Shown here piece by piece: positions 25,811-34,918 of a stretch of DNA of 54,572 nt. Made by a program: the position numbers and the translations under genes. How positions within the stretch are numbered: the first letter of the stretch is position 1; each line of letters starts with the position of its first letter. The DNA comes from DAOVGZ01 sp964477815 (GTDB taxonomy: Bacteria > Babelota > Babeliae > Babelales > Vermiphilaceae). The notes below the pieces were generated by a model that was given only the letters and a program-made list of their open reading frames with translations, did not search any database and was not told where the DNA came from. Where the stretch lies: the NCBI GenBank assembly GCA_964477815.1, contig CAYZEO010000003.1, positions 1-54,572 on the forward strand, written 5' to 3'.

Positions 25811-26848
25811 TTATGTCTTTTTCTGAATTTCATCAAAAAAGACGTCTGGGAATTTCATTATTTCGTGCTGACGTAAAACAGTTATCAGGATAGGATATTT
25901 GTACTTTGCTGCAAGGGCGTTGTGTACTTGATGATTGTTTTTCTTTGTCTCGAGTGGAATGGTTATGCATTTTTTGTCAAAAAAGAGAGTCTCAAATAGT
26001 GAGCCAGCTCCTGATCGGCAGATTACCAGATCAGTCGCGTGGTAAAATGGTTCGAGATTGTCAAAGAAGGGGGCTGATATGTTGCGGACTCCCAAATTTT
26101 CATAAATTTTTTTCCAGTCAGTTGTGTCTATTGCCCCTGTTTGATGGATGATTTGAATATTTTTTATTTTATTTTTTCGGTTTGTTATCCATTTTTTGAT
26201 GAGATTATTAATAAAAATGGAACCTTGAGATCCTCCCAGAATAAGGATTGTTTTTTTATTTGGATCAAGATTGATTTGTTCGCGGGCTTTCGCGGCAGAG
26301 AGATCTGTGTTGTTTAATTGTTTGTATCGAATTGGATATTTCACAAAACAGCACTTGTGAGAGGGGAAACATTGTTTTGTTTGTTCAAAACAGGTTGATA
26401 TTTTTTTTGAAAATGGGGCCAAAAACTTTGTTGCTTTTCCCGGCTCAGCATTAAGTTCGAACAGCTCGATTGGTATGCGCAACGTCCATGCGGCAAGACA
26501 AACAGGAAGTGAAATGTATCCTCCAGTGCTGACCACTTTTTGGACTTTCTTTTTTTTGAGCCAAAAAAGTGCAGAGAAAAATGAGCGAAAAAAACGCCAG
26601 AAAAAGATTGGAAGTCTCCATGGTTTGCGAATTGGAACGTTGCCAAGCTTTAAGGGTATGTGCCAGTTGACCATTTGTGAAGATCCAGCAATATGTTTAT
26701 CCAGTGTGCTGCTTGCAGAGAAAAACAGAACATTTGTAGCTGGATTTTTTTGTTTTTCTTTTTGTGCCAGGGTAAGTGCAGGAATAATGTGTCCGCCTGA
26801 TCTACCGGCAACAAAGCAGGTTGTTTTTCTGTGAGTCATCAATCTCAT
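25811..26848 (-). CDS. murG: Lipid II synthase MurG (UDP-GlcNAc transferase)
   Basis: Adds GlcNAc to undecaprenyl-PP-MurNAc-pentapeptide, making lipid II on the inner face of the membrane. It has 345 residues. G-loop 1 reads AGRSGGHIIPAL (usually GTGGH), G-loop 3 ILGGSQGSIFINN, and the UDP-GlcNAc site is CRSGAGSLFETLFFDKKCITIPL. The ATG given or one nine bases downstream could start it. Its 5' end overlaps the 3' end of the TPR gene by 47 bases, so the two are co-transcribed. No other mur genes adjoin; uppS and the PBP elsewhere in the window complete the lipid II route. Confidence 0.95.
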   Translation of the reverse strand: MRLMTHRKTTCFVAGRSGGHIIPALTLAQKEKQKNPATNVLFFSASSTLDKHIAGSSQMVNWHIPLKLGNVPIRKPWRLPIFFWRFFRSFFSALFWLKKKKVQKVVSTGGYISLPVCLAAWTLRIPIELFELNAEPGKATKFLAPFSKKISTCFEQTKQCFPSHKCCFVKYPIRYKQLNNTDLSAAKAREQINLDPNKKTILILGGSQGSIFINNLIKKWITNRKNKIKNIQIIHQTGAIDTTDWKKIYENLGVRNISAPFFDNLEPFYHATDLVICRSGAGSLFETLFFDKKCITIPLETKKNNHQVHNALAAKYKYPILITVLRQHEIMKFPDVFFDEIQKKT

Positions 26849-28592
26849 TTTTCCAAAGTTTTACTGTTTTTTTGTATTTCTTTTTTTTCTTCTTATTGTA
26901 GGTGAGTTTAACAACGCGTTCCATGCATGAAACACCTCGCTCTATTTGGCCAGATTTTTTGTACAATTTGGCAAGATGTTTCATAATTGTTGCATCGTTT
27001 GGTTCTTGCTTGGAAATTTTTTCAAGGAGTGCAAGAGCTTTGTCGTACTTTTGTTGCTTGTAAAAAATCAGTGCTTGCGTGTCAAGAAAGTGCGGATTGT
27101 CTGGATATTGTTTAAGAGCGGCATTCACTAGTTTCTGTGCTTTTTTTATATTTTTCCCGCGTGTGGTGTAGTGGTATGCGAGCAAGTTCAGAAGTGGGGC
27201 ATAATCAAGACCTAGTGAATAACCTCGCTCAAGTATCGTTTGCATTTTTGCAAACTGTTTTTCTTCGTAATATAGAAGACCCAGTTGAAATAAAATACTG
27301 GTTTGTAATTCTTTATTATCAGTGAGTTCAAGAGCCTTTGCATTGTAGGCTATTGCTTCTTTATTTCGTGCTACTCTGGCGAGCATATCTGCAAGATAGA
27401 GCATCGTTAAGAGGTTTTTCGGATATATTTTTTCTATTTCCTGTAGTGTGTTTATAACAAATTTGGAATCGAGTCCTGTGAAGAACAGAAGATGGAGTGT
27501 TTCAAACCAAAGACTATTTGTTGGATCTTCAATTATCCATTGTTTAATTAATGTTGCGGCTTGCTTATATTTCTTTGTTGCACCAAGAAGTTGAATTTTA
27601 AATAGTCGTGCATGTTCATTGTGTTCTTGCTCTGCAAAGCTATCGTCTAGTCTTTCAAGAGCTTCCTTATATTTTTTTTTATTTAGCAGATTTATGAGTT
27701 TGTTTCGATATGTTTTTAATTTGTCAGGGGAAAATTTCGGATGTTTTTTTATAAACTGAGAAAAAATTAGTTTGAGAAGTTTTGCTTCAATCGCTTTGAG
27801 CAAAAGATGCCCTGCTAGGTTTCGTGTTTTTGATGAGGCAAGTTCAAGGTAGTTTCCATAACCTTTGATTGCGTTTTTTATATCGCCCTGTTTTTCTTTG
27901 AGTTGTGCAAACAAAAACCACCCCATTTCAAAACGTGGCTGCATACTGAGAGTTTCTTCGATGCTTTGCAATGCCCTTTTTCGATCACCCATTTTCAAGT
28001 ATAAGCGAGCTTCTAAAAATCGAAATACAAAGTTGCTGGCTTTTTTGACGGCTTTGTTTAAATAGGACTGAACAACTTTGATTGCTTTCTCTAGTTCTTT
28101 TTTCATGCGTTCTGTTTGCTTGAGTCGTTCGAAATTGTCAGCAAATTTTTCGTAAAACTGAGCGAGAAGAAATGCAACTTCCTGATCGGTTTTATGCTTT
28201 TCGTTTAGTTTTATAAGAAGGTCCATTGCCTTGTTAACTTTTCGAAGTTTTGCATAGGTTTTTACAACAATTAATCCTGTCTCTGGTGTTTCCAAAATAA
28301 GTTTGTACAGTTCTGGTTTTTTATTGAGGAGTGCAATAATTTTTTGAAGGTCATTGTTTGCATAGTGTGCCCCAATGAATAAAAGGTATGGACCAGGGCT
28401 TTGCACTTTTTGTACGACTTTGGTGAGCAATTGTGATTTCTTTTTTGCATCTTTTGACGTGAGCATACCTGCTTTAACTGCGATTGTGTAAGGGTTTTCG
28501 TCAATATACATTTGGCTTGAAATGGCTTGAGCATGGACATGTACTGATTCGCCTAAAAAAAGTAACATAATAAAAAAGAGACGTTTATTCAT
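26802..28592 (-). CDS. Exported TPR-repeat protein
   Basis: A 596-residue protein with signal peptide (RLFFIMLLFLGESVHVHA) and many tetratricopeptide repeats over most of its length, for example ARLYLKMGDRKRALQSIEE, YGNYLELA, YNAKALELTDN, DTQALIFYKQQKYDKALALLE and DATIMKHLAKLYKKSGQ. TPRs mediate protein contacts; in the periplasm such proteins often serve wall or outer-membrane assembly. ATG is preferred over an upstream TTG because AAGGA precedes it and the signal peptide starts there. It sits between the dciA-like gene and murG on one strand. Confidence 0.88.
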   Translation of the reverse strand: MNKRLFFIMLLFLGESVHVHAQAISSQMYIDENPYTIAVKAGMLTSKDAKKKSQLLTKVVQKVQSPGPYLLFIGAHYANNDLQKIIALLNKKPELYKLILETPETGLIVVKTYAKLRKVNKAMDLLIKLNEKHKTDQEVAFLLAQFYEKFADNFERLKQTERMKKELEKAIKVVQSYLNKAVKKASNFVFRFLEARLYLKMGDRKRALQSIEETLSMQPRFEMGWFLFAQLKEKQGDIKNAIKGYGNYLELASSKTRNLAGHLLLKAIEAKLLKLIFSQFIKKHPKFSPDKLKTYRNKLINLLNKKKYKEALERLDDSFAEQEHNEHARLFKIQLLGATKKYKQAATLIKQWIIEDPTNSLWFETLHLLFFTGLDSKFVINTLQEIEKIYPKNLLTMLYLADMLARVARNKEAIAYNAKALELTDNKELQTSILFQLGLLYYEEKQFAKMQTILERGYSLGLDYAPLLNLLAYHYTTRGKNIKKAQKLVNAALKQYPDNPHFLDTQALIFYKQQKYDKALALLEKISKQEPNDATIMKHLAKLYKKSGQIERGVSCMERVVKLTYNKKKKKKYKKTVKLWKNEIDDSQKNNLLCCR

Positions 28593-28597
28593 ATTCA

Positions 28598-29047
28598 CTA
28601 GTCCTTTTCTTGATAGCAACGAGTAAGAAAACGCTTCATAGCAGCGGCAAGGTGCTTGTCTTTTATTTTTTTGAGGGCGATCTTTTCTTTTGGTGATATG
28701 GTGATATTTTTCAGCTCTTGCCTTTTTCTTTTTTTTTCATTCCCGAAGTCACTTTTGGCAACGGGTGTTTTTTTGATGCCGCTTTGTTTAAAGCGTAGAC
28801 GTTTAATGCGAGGTTGGTCCAGTTTTTGGTTAATTGCCCTGAGCAATACAGGAGAAAGAAGGTAAAGTTCTTGTAACCAACATGCATCTGCAACGCTCAG
28901 TACAAGGCAATTATCCTGTATTTTCTCAAGAGTGACCTTTGTTTTTAGATTTCCAATAACAGATGGCCAGTTGGCCAATAAGTCGATTTTCCAGTTATTT
29001 GTCTGTTTTAAGACAGAAGGAAGAAGTTCCTTTAATTTTTTTGCCAT
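28598..29047 (-). CDS. DciA-like protein (DUF721)
   Basis: A 149-residue protein. The N-terminal domain fits DUF721: WPSVIGNLKTKVTLEKIQDNCLVLSVADACWLQELYLLSPVLL, with the conserved W..V.G and W..EL. DciA is the predominant loader or operator of the replicative helicase DnaB in bacteria that lack DnaC or DnaI. The C-terminal half is basic and low complexity (KKRKRQELKNITISPKEK), suited to DNA contact. ATG chosen; a TTG 18 bases upstream is possible. Six bases separate it from the TPR gene. Confidence 0.75.
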   Translation of the reverse strand: MAKKLKELLPSVLKQTNNWKIDLLANWPSVIGNLKTKVTLEKIQDNCLVLSVADACWLQELYLLSPVLLRAINQKLDQPRIKRLRFKQSGIKKTPVAKSDFGNEKKRKRQELKNITISPKEKIALKKIKDKHLAAAMKRFLTRCYQEKD

Positions 29048-29065
29048 GAATATTAATGTACTCAA

Positions 29066-29417
29066 GCGTAGGGCAAAAGTTGAGGTATTTTATTGTTTTT
29101 TTGCTTAAATAAAGGGTTGCATGAATTAAATATACAGCAATTGTATGTTATCTATTTATATTTCAACGCTTCATTTTTTCTCAGAATGCTTTTTCGTTTT
29201 CTCAGAATGCTTTTTCGTTCATATTTGAATTCTGCTATCAATTATAACAGTACATATTTATTTCTAATTTTTGAAATAAAATATAGTGATCTATTTTATA
29301 AGGCAAATGATTCCTGAGTTTTAACATGCATTCAGATGATTGTTTTTTGTCAGATCGCATATTTTGTTCGGCTGTGTTATGAATAGTGAATGTTTGTGTA
29401 TTAACAATGGAAAATTA
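29066..29417. other. Intergenic region with a 21-bp tandem duplication
   Basis: An A+T-rich spacer between divergent genes. Two exact 21-base units lie head to tail at 29176-29196 and 29197-29217 (core CTCAGAATGC, flanked by T-runs and CG). No RNA gene is seen. Confidence 0.7.
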
Positions 29418-29858
29418 ATGGAAAAAGATTTTGAGTCACTGGCGCATACTGCGGACATAAAACTACGGGTTTTTGGAAGCACATTGAAAGAGCTTTTTCG
29501 CAATGCGCTTGTTGGAATGTTTCAAACAATCGAACCGCGTGTGCAGGGGTGCGAGGAAAAAAATGGACGGATTACTTGTGATCAACTTCCCGATCAGAAT
29601 TCAATAGAGGTTTCAGCTTCGGCGCAAGATCTTTTACTGGTCGATTTTTTATCTGAGGCTTTATACCTTTCTGACGTACACAACCAGGTTTATCTTGATG
29701 CGCAGATTCATGAGCTTTCTGAAACATTTGTTCGGGCAACTGTTTTTGGGGTGCCTGTTCAGGGATTTGGAATAGAAATTAAGGCTGTCACTTATCATGA
29801 GCTTGAAATCAAAAAGGTTGATGGTTTGTGGCAAGCGATCATCGTTTTTGACATATAA
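29418..29858 (+). CDS. Archease
   Basis: A 146-residue protein with the archease signature near the N-terminus, FESLAHTADIKLRVFGSTLKELF, and the later acidic metal-binding and C-terminal segments (VDFLSEALYL; GIEIKAVTYHEL). Archease promotes guanylylation and turnover of the RNA ligase RtcB. ATG at this position places HTADI about 10 residues in, as usual; upstream starts add an unlikely extension. rtcB starts 14 bases after its stop, which confirms the assignment by context. Confidence 0.94.
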   Translation: MEKDFESLAHTADIKLRVFGSTLKELFRNALVGMFQTIEPRVQGCEEKNGRITCDQLPDQNSIEVSASAQDLLLVDFLSEALYLSDVHNQVYLDAQIHELSETFVRATVFGVPVQGFGIEIKAVTYHELEIKKVDGLWQAIIVFDI

Positions 29859-29872
29859 AGGAGAAAAAGGGG

Positions 29873-31333
29873 ATGTCGGAAAAAGCAATAATGCGCGAAG
29901 ATTTAGTAAAAATCACAGACAATCTTTACGAGATACCAAAATCGTTTCGCTCTGATATGCGTGTTCCAGCTCGTGTTTATATGAATGAGGCGATGATTGA
30001 TGATGTGTTGGGTGATAGATCTTTGTGGCAGCTGGTAAATGTGGCAACTTTACCGGGTATACAAAAATATGCGATTGCTATGCCGGATATTCATCAGGGT
30101 TACGGTTTTCCAATTGGAGGTGTTGCGGCAACTGCAATTGGTGAAGGCGGTGTCATTTCACCTGGTGGCATCGGTTACGACATTAACTGTGGTGTTCGGT
30201 TACTGGTTGCAGATGCAAGTTCTGCGGAACTTAAGCCACAAATGCAAAATATTGCAACTGAAGTTTTTAAGGCTGTTCCTTCAGGTGTTGGTAAAGGTGG
30301 AAAGTTAAAGCTGACAGAAAAAGAGATAGATAAAGTACTGATGAATGGCGCCAAGTATATGCTTGAGCGAGGGTATGGAACATTACAAGACACTGAGTTG
30401 TGTGAAGAAAAAGGATGTATGCCCGGTGCAGATGCTTCTCTTGTTTCTACTCGGGCAAAAAAGCGTGGTCTGGACCAGCTTGGTACGCTTGGATCTGGAA
30501 ATCACTTCCTTGAAATGCAGGCTGTCGACAAAATTTACGATGTTGAAGCTGCAAAAGCGTATGGTCTGCAAGAAGGTTCGGTTACGGTGATGATTCACTG
30601 CGGATCTCGTGGGCTAGGTCACCAGACTTGTACGGATTATGTAAAGTTGATGATGGAAAAAATGGAAGGTTGGGACTATCAATTGCCGGACAGGGAACTA
30701 GTTTGTGCACCGTTTTCATCTCCGGTTGCGCAGGATTATTTTGCTGCAATGGTTGCAGCGGCGAATTTTGCCTGGGCAAATCGTCATGTTATTGCACATT
30801 GGACACGTGAAGCATTTCAAAAAGCGCTTGGAAATGGTGTTCGGTTGTCGATGGTTTATGACGTATCGCATAACCTTGGGAAAGTGGAAGAACATTTGAT
30901 CGATGGAAAAGAGAAAAGAGTTCTGATGCACAGAAAAGGTGCAACCCGTTCGTTTGGCCCTGGAACTCCAGAGACTCCACAAAAATATCGCTCAGTTGGT
31001 CAACCCGTGTTAATTCCTGGAACAATGGGAACGGCATCATATGTTCTTGCTGGAAAAACGGAAGGCATGGAGCAGGCGTTTGGTTCGTCTTGCCATGGAG
31101 CAGGAAGAAGACTATCACGAACAAAAGCGAAAAAGATGGTTGGTGGTCAAGAGTTGCGAGAAAAGTTAGAAGCTCAGGGGATTATTATTCGTTGTGCTTC
31201 CGATCGAGGATTGGCAGAAGAGGCGCCAATTGCTTACAAAGATGTAGATAATGTCGTGAGCATTGTTCACGAAGCAAAACTGGCTCGCAGAGTTGCGCGA
31301 CTCAAACCTCTTGCTGTGATTAAAGGTGGTTGA
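29873..31333 (+). CDS. rtcB: RNA-splicing ligase RtcB
   Basis: GTP- and Mn2+-dependent ligase joining 2',3'-cyclic phosphate or 3'-phosphate RNA ends to 5'-OH ends. At 486 residues it is full length. Metal and active-site signatures include GGIGYDINCGVRLL, GTLGSGNHFLEMQ, MIHCGSRGLGHQ, the HRKGATRSFGPG loop, and the guanylylated His in SSCHGAGRRLSR. Strong ribosome site AAAGGAG. Its pairing with archease suggests an active RNA repair or tRNA-healing system; no RtcA or RtcR regulator is present in the window. Confidence 0.97.
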   Translation: MSEKAIMREDLVKITDNLYEIPKSFRSDMRVPARVYMNEAMIDDVLGDRSLWQLVNVATLPGIQKYAIAMPDIHQGYGFPIGGVAATAIGEGGVISPGGIGYDINCGVRLLVADASSAELKPQMQNIATEVFKAVPSGVGKGGKLKLTEKEIDKVLMNGAKYMLERGYGTLQDTELCEEKGCMPGADASLVSTRAKKRGLDQLGTLGSGNHFLEMQAVDKIYDVEAAKAYGLQEGSVTVMIHCGSRGLGHQTCTDYVKLMMEKMEGWDYQLPDRELVCAPFSSPVAQDYFAAMVAAANFAWANRHVIAHWTREAFQKALGNGVRLSMVYDVSHNLGKVEEHLIDGKEKRVLMHRKGATRSFGPGTPETPQKYRSVGQPVLIPGTMGTASYVLAGKTEGMEQAFGSSCHGAGRRLSRTKAKKMVGGQELREKLEAQGIIIRCASDRGLAEEAPIAYKDVDNVVSIVHEAKLARRVARLKPLAVIKGG

Positions 31334-31354
31334 TGCGTTCTGTATTGTTGAGCG

Positions 31355-32095
31355 CTATTCTTCTTGACTGTTAGATTTTTGCAAATGTTGTGCTTGCAGG
31401 TAAAAATTTTTCCAGAACAGCTTGCTTCCTCCTGGCATTGGAGGATTTTCTAGTGCTATTTTTATAAGGGCAACCATTTTTATTGTTGCTTGGTTGGTTA
31501 GGTTGTTTTTTTGTTTTAATAGCCAGTGGGCAAGAAGATTATTCAACTGTTCTTGTGTCTCACGCTCGCTAGGGTTTTGCTCTGAAAGAATTTTGAGAAA
31601 CGCTGAAGGAGCACAGGAAATATTGTTAAGAAACAGGTGCGCAATGTTCCCTTCCTGTGTTTGTCCCTGTTTGTAAAGGGAGTATGAAACGCATCGAGAT
31701 CGTATTGTAGGCAAAATTTGTTGTGCACGTTCGGTAAGAAAGAAGAAATGATACCCTGGAGGTGGTTCTTCAACCGATTTGAGTAGACTGTTCGAGCATG
31801 CAGGTGTTAAAAAATCAGCTTTTTGAATGATGAAAAAAAAGTGAGCACCCGATTCAAGCTCAAATGCTATATTTTTAAAAATAGGTTCTAGTTTTTCTAG
31901 GGTGTAGTTTTTTTCAGGTTCCAACCAAACTACAGCATGATGTTGTTTATGATCTACTTGCATACAGTCGACACAAGTTTCGCATCCTCTGTTTGTGCAT
32001 AACTGTTTTTTTATTGTTTTTTTTGCGTGTTCGACCGTGGTTTCGCATGGACCGATTAAAAGTTGTGCCGGTGGAAGGGTGAAATTGTTATTCAT
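31355..32095 (-). CDS. DNA polymerase III delta' subunit-like clamp-loader protein
   Basis: A 246-residue AAA+-type protein. The pattern fits HolB: the degenerate P-loop QLLIGPCETT, the zinc-type Cys cluster CTNRGCETCVDCMQVDH, the sensor region FFIIQKADFLTPACSNSLLKSVEEPPPG, and IRSRC. Delta' is the inactive ATPase subunit of the clamp loader, so loss of the Walker Lys is normal. It lies downstream of tmk on the same strand, a common bacterial pairing, but a repeat element of about 240 bases separates them. It is short compared with E. coli HolB (334 residues). Confidence 0.85.
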   Translation of the reverse strand: MNNNFTLPPAQLLIGPCETTVEHAKKTIKKQLCTNRGCETCVDCMQVDHKQHHAVVWLEPEKNYTLEKLEPIFKNIAFELESGAHFFFIIQKADFLTPACSNSLLKSVEEPPPGYHFFFLTERAQQILPTIRSRCVSYSLYKQGQTQEGNIAHLFLNNISCAPSAFLKILSEQNPSERETQEQLNNLLAHWLLKQKNNLTNQATIKMVALIKIALENPPMPGGSKLFWKNFYLQAQHLQKSNSQEE

Positions 32096-32129
32096 TTTTT
32101 TCGTCTTTTATAATGACAGTTTTATCTGT

Positions 32130-32368
32130 ATGGTTCGATACTTTTTTATTTTAACTCTCGAAAAAGTTTCGAGTTAAAGCAAAAAAACTCACCATTAACG
32201 GAGGGGGATTTTTCCATTTTACCTCTTCCCGTTCGTGCCACTCGATATCTGTGCTTCGCACAACTTCGGATGGTTGGGGTACCTGCCCTGAGCTTGCCGA
32301 AGAATCTCCCCCCCGTTCGTGGTGAGTGTTCTTCGTAGCTGAAAGCGAAGAAGAATGTATCGAACCAT
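32130..32368. repeat. Dispersed inverted-repeat element, family A, degenerate copy
   Basis: It begins ATGGTTCGATAC and ends GTATCGAACCAT. The right arm keeps CCGTTCGTGGTGAGTG and AGCGAAGAAGAATGTATCG; the left arm is degenerate (CTCACCATTAACGGAGGGGG). The centre has extra palindromic segments, including CCTGAGCTTGCCGAAG, and a hairpin at 32151-32177. It fills the gap between tmk and holB. Confidence 0.8.
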
Positions 32369-32369
32369 T

Positions 32370-33011
32370 TTAGTTTTGTCTATTCCTTAAAAAATTTATT
32401 ATATTTGCGTGAGCAATTTTGTGTAACATCTGTTCTGATTGTTCGCCATCTAAAATGATGACATCAGAACGGTTTTTAAAAATGGTATCAAAACCCTCAA
32501 CTACCTTTTTTGTAAATGCTTCTTTTTCTTTTTCAATTGATGTTGGTCGGCCTTTTCTTTTTTTCAAACGCTCTACAGCAGATGTGGTAGAAACTTTTAT
32601 GTAAAGTGTAATGTCTGGCTTGACGCATTCCATTACCCACTCGTTGATTTTTTTAATTATGCCCAGATCAAGTCCTCGTCCGTATCCTTGATATGCAAGT
32701 GATGAGTCAGCCATTCGATCGGAAATAACAATTTTTTTGCCGTACAGTTCCGGTTTGATAACATCTTGAATGTGTTGTGCGCGGTCTGCAGCGTACAATA
32801 AAAATTCCGTTTTATCGCACATTGGATAAGGTTTCTCTTGCAGTGCGGTGCGAAATTGTTTGCCGATTTTTGTGTCGCCAGGCTCGTAGGTGAGCACAAC
32901 AGGGAACTTTTCCTTTTGTAGAGAATCGCGAAGCTTGTTTGCGAGAGTTGATTTTCCCGAACCGTCTATGCCTTCAATAGAAATCAAAAATCCCTGTTTT
33001 AATTTTTTCAT
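32370..33011 (-). CDS. tmk: Thymidylate kinase
   Basis: Phosphorylates dTMP to dTDP with ATP for DNA synthesis. It has 213 residues. The P-loop is SIEGIDGSGKST at residues 12-23. The substrate region has YEPGDTKIG in place of the usual REPGGT, and the DR motif is ISDRMADSSLAYQGYGRG. The ending is normal for the family. The stop codon lies two bases beyond the repeat element. No good ribosome site is seen; the start is fixed by the usual distance to the P-loop. Confidence 0.96.
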   Translation of the reverse strand: MKKLKQGFLISIEGIDGSGKSTLANKLRDSLQKEKFPVVLTYEPGDTKIGKQFRTALQEKPYPMCDKTEFLLYAADRAQHIQDVIKPELYGKKIVISDRMADSSLAYQGYGRGLDLGIIKKINEWVMECVKPDITLYIKVSTTSAVERLKKRKGRPTSIEKEKEAFTKKVVEGFDTIFKNRSDVIILDGEQSEQMLHKIAHANIINFLRNRQN

Positions 33012-33132
33012 GATTTTTTTTGGTAAGTTCTTTTTCTTTTTTTTGTTGATATACAGTCCATTTTTTTATTCTATAGTAAATGTGATATTTTTGTACTCGG
33101 TGGTGATATATAAAAAATATAATAAAGATTTT

Positions 33133-33330
33133 ATGAAAAAAATTGTTATGAAGCCTGGTTGTACGTCATGTGGCGCATGTGAATTTAATGCCCCGGATGT
33201 ATTTGAGGTGACAGATATCTCGAGAGTAAAAGATGGTGTGGATGTAGAAGAAAAAAAGGAACAAATTGAGCGGGCAATACAAGGATGTCCTTTCGGTGTG
33301 ATTGCGTGGTATGATGATGAAAAATCCTGA
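33133..33330 (+). CDS. Single-cluster 4Fe-4S ferredoxin
   Basis: A 65-residue protein with cluster ligands Cys10, Cys13, Cys16 (PGCTSCGAC) and Cys52 (GCPFGVI). This is the arrangement of small monocluster ferredoxins, which carry one electron to redox enzymes. The last 20 bases overlap the start of the acyl-CoA synthetase gene, suggesting translational coupling. The redox partner is not in the window. Longer upstream frames are non-coding in character. Confidence 0.9.
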   Translation: MKKIVMKPGCTSCGACEFNAPDVFEVTDISRVKDGVDVEEKKEQIERAIQGCPFGVIAWYDDEKS

Positions 33331-34918
33331 ATGGAAGCTTTTTGACCTTCGGAAATTGCAATCAAAAAATGAAGAAGAGCGTTTTGATATTTTTTCCGAA
33401 TCAATTTTGAATGATGAGGGAGATATCATATTTGGAGGGCAGCTTTTGCAGAGGGCTGCGAGTATATTCCCAGATAATGTTGCATTGATTTATAACGACC
33501 GTCATATTTCGTATAAAGAGTTGTATCAGCGATCGATTTTATTTAGCAAAAAACTTTTGTCCCATGGTATTAAGCCTGGAGATAGAGTTTTGCTTTTTAT
33601 TCCTAACTCTTTAGAATTTTACCTTGCATATTTTGGCATTTGGCAGATAGGTGCGGTTGTTGCGCCGCTCAACATTTTTTTAAAAGAGCGTGAGCTAAAA
33701 CATATTGTTCATGATGCTCAACCAAAATTGATTGTTACCCTTTCAGATAGGGTTGATTTATTCCAGGATGGCGGGTTGCCGCCCATTTTGACGGAAAAGG
33801 ATATGAATATTGATGGAGAACTTGCTGAATATGGTGAGGACTTTCATGTTCGTTGCCTGCCGCCAGATGATCTTGCAGCTCTTTTGTATACATCAGGAAC
33901 AACCGGGCTACCAAAAGGGGTTATGCTAAGTTCAAAAAATATAATGAAAAACGTGGTTCAGATTCTTGCTCGAATGCCACTGAATCAATCGCAGCGTATT
34001 TTTTGTGTTCTTCCTTTATTTCATAGTTTTGCACAGAATACGTGCCTATGGTCGGCCTTTTTTTCTGGATGTACTGTTGTTGTTGTGCCCAAAATTGGTC
34101 GTAGAGCGATTTTAGAAGGACTAAAACACAAGCCAACCATTTTTTTAGGTGTCCCTGCATTGTATGGTCTTTTGTGTTTGCTAAGAAAAGCATCATTTCC
34201 ATCTGTGAGCTATTTTATTTGTGGTGGAGATGCATTGCCTGACAAAATTCGAGCTGCATTTGAATTAGTATACAGAAGGAAATTGTGCAACGGTTACGGG
34301 TTGACTGAGACATCGCCACTTATTTCTGTTGACCTAGAAGATGTTTTTGAGCCAACGAATAATGTAGGCAGACCTGTGCTTGGTGTCTCTTGTGTTATTA
34401 AAGATGACAAAGGAAATAATTTGCCCGAAGGTCAGATTGGAATTTTGTGGGTTAAAGGTGATAATATCATGCTGGGTTACTACAATGCGCCGGAAAAAAC
34501 AGAAGACGTTTTGCGGAATGGATGGTTTTGCACAGGTGATTTTGCAATGTTTGATCGACAAGGAAAACTTCTGATTTGCGGAAGAGATAAGGACTTGATT
34601 ATCCACAAAGGGCTCAATATTTATCCTCAGGAAATTGAAAACGTTTTGATTGGACACATGGCAGTGTTATACGCCGGTGTGATTGGGGTCGTTGATGAAA
34701 CGCAGGCGGAAATTCCAGTAGCATTTGTACAGTTGCATGCAAAAGAGAAGGAGGATTCTTTAGAGCGAGAGCTTATTGATTTGTGCAAAAAAAATCTTGC
34801 TCCATATAAAGTTCCTCGGCGGGTTGTGTTTGTTAAAGATATGCCGCTTACCGCAACCAACAAGGTGGACAAAAAGGTACTTCGTGCGCAATTTGCTGAA
34901 AAAGAAGATGAAACCTAA
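33311..34918 (+). CDS. AMP-forming acyl-CoA synthetase / long-chain-fatty-acid ligase
   Basis: A 535-residue adenylate-forming enzyme. It has the AMP-binding P-loop LLYTSGTTGLPKGVML near residue 188, GYGLTETSPLI near 333, LRNGWFCTGDFA near 393, and the C-terminal Lys region PLTATNKVDKKVL. It activates a carboxylic acid, probably a fatty acid, as acyl-AMP and then the CoA ester; this may use host fatty acids. The first of three consecutive ATG codons is used, overlapping the ferredoxin gene by 20 bases. Its stop overlaps the start of the glycosyltransferase, so the three form one operon. Confidence 0.93.
   Translation: MMMKNPEWKLFDLRKLQSKNEEERFDIFSESILNDEGDIIFGGQLLQRAASIFPDNVALIYNDRHISYKELYQRSILFSKKLLSHGIKPGDRVLLFIPNSLEFYLAYFGIWQIGAVVAPLNIFLKERELKHIVHDAQPKLIVTLSDRVDLFQDGGLPPILTEKDMNIDGELAEYGEDFHVRCLPPDDLAALLYTSGTTGLPKGVMLSSKNIMKNVVQILARMPLNQSQRIFCVLPLFHSFAQNTCLWSAFFSGCTVVVVPKIGRRAILEGLKHKPTIFLGVPALYGLLCLLRKASFPSVSYFICGGDALPDKIRAAFELVYRRKLCNGYGLTETSPLISVDLEDVFEPTNNVGRPVLGVSCVIKDDKGNNLPEGQIGILWVKGDNIMLGYYNAPEKTEDVLRNGWFCTGDFAMFDRQGKLLICGRDKDLIIHKGLNIYPQEIENVLIGHMAVLYAGVIGVVDETQAEIPVAFVQLHAKEKEDSLERELIDLCKKNLAPYKVPRRVVFVKDMPLTATNKVDKKVLRAQFAEKEDET

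Noticed and set aside
32890..33132. Upstream extension of the ferredoxin gene
   Set aside because: It runs antisense through tmk; the 65-residue product is the normal ferredoxin size.
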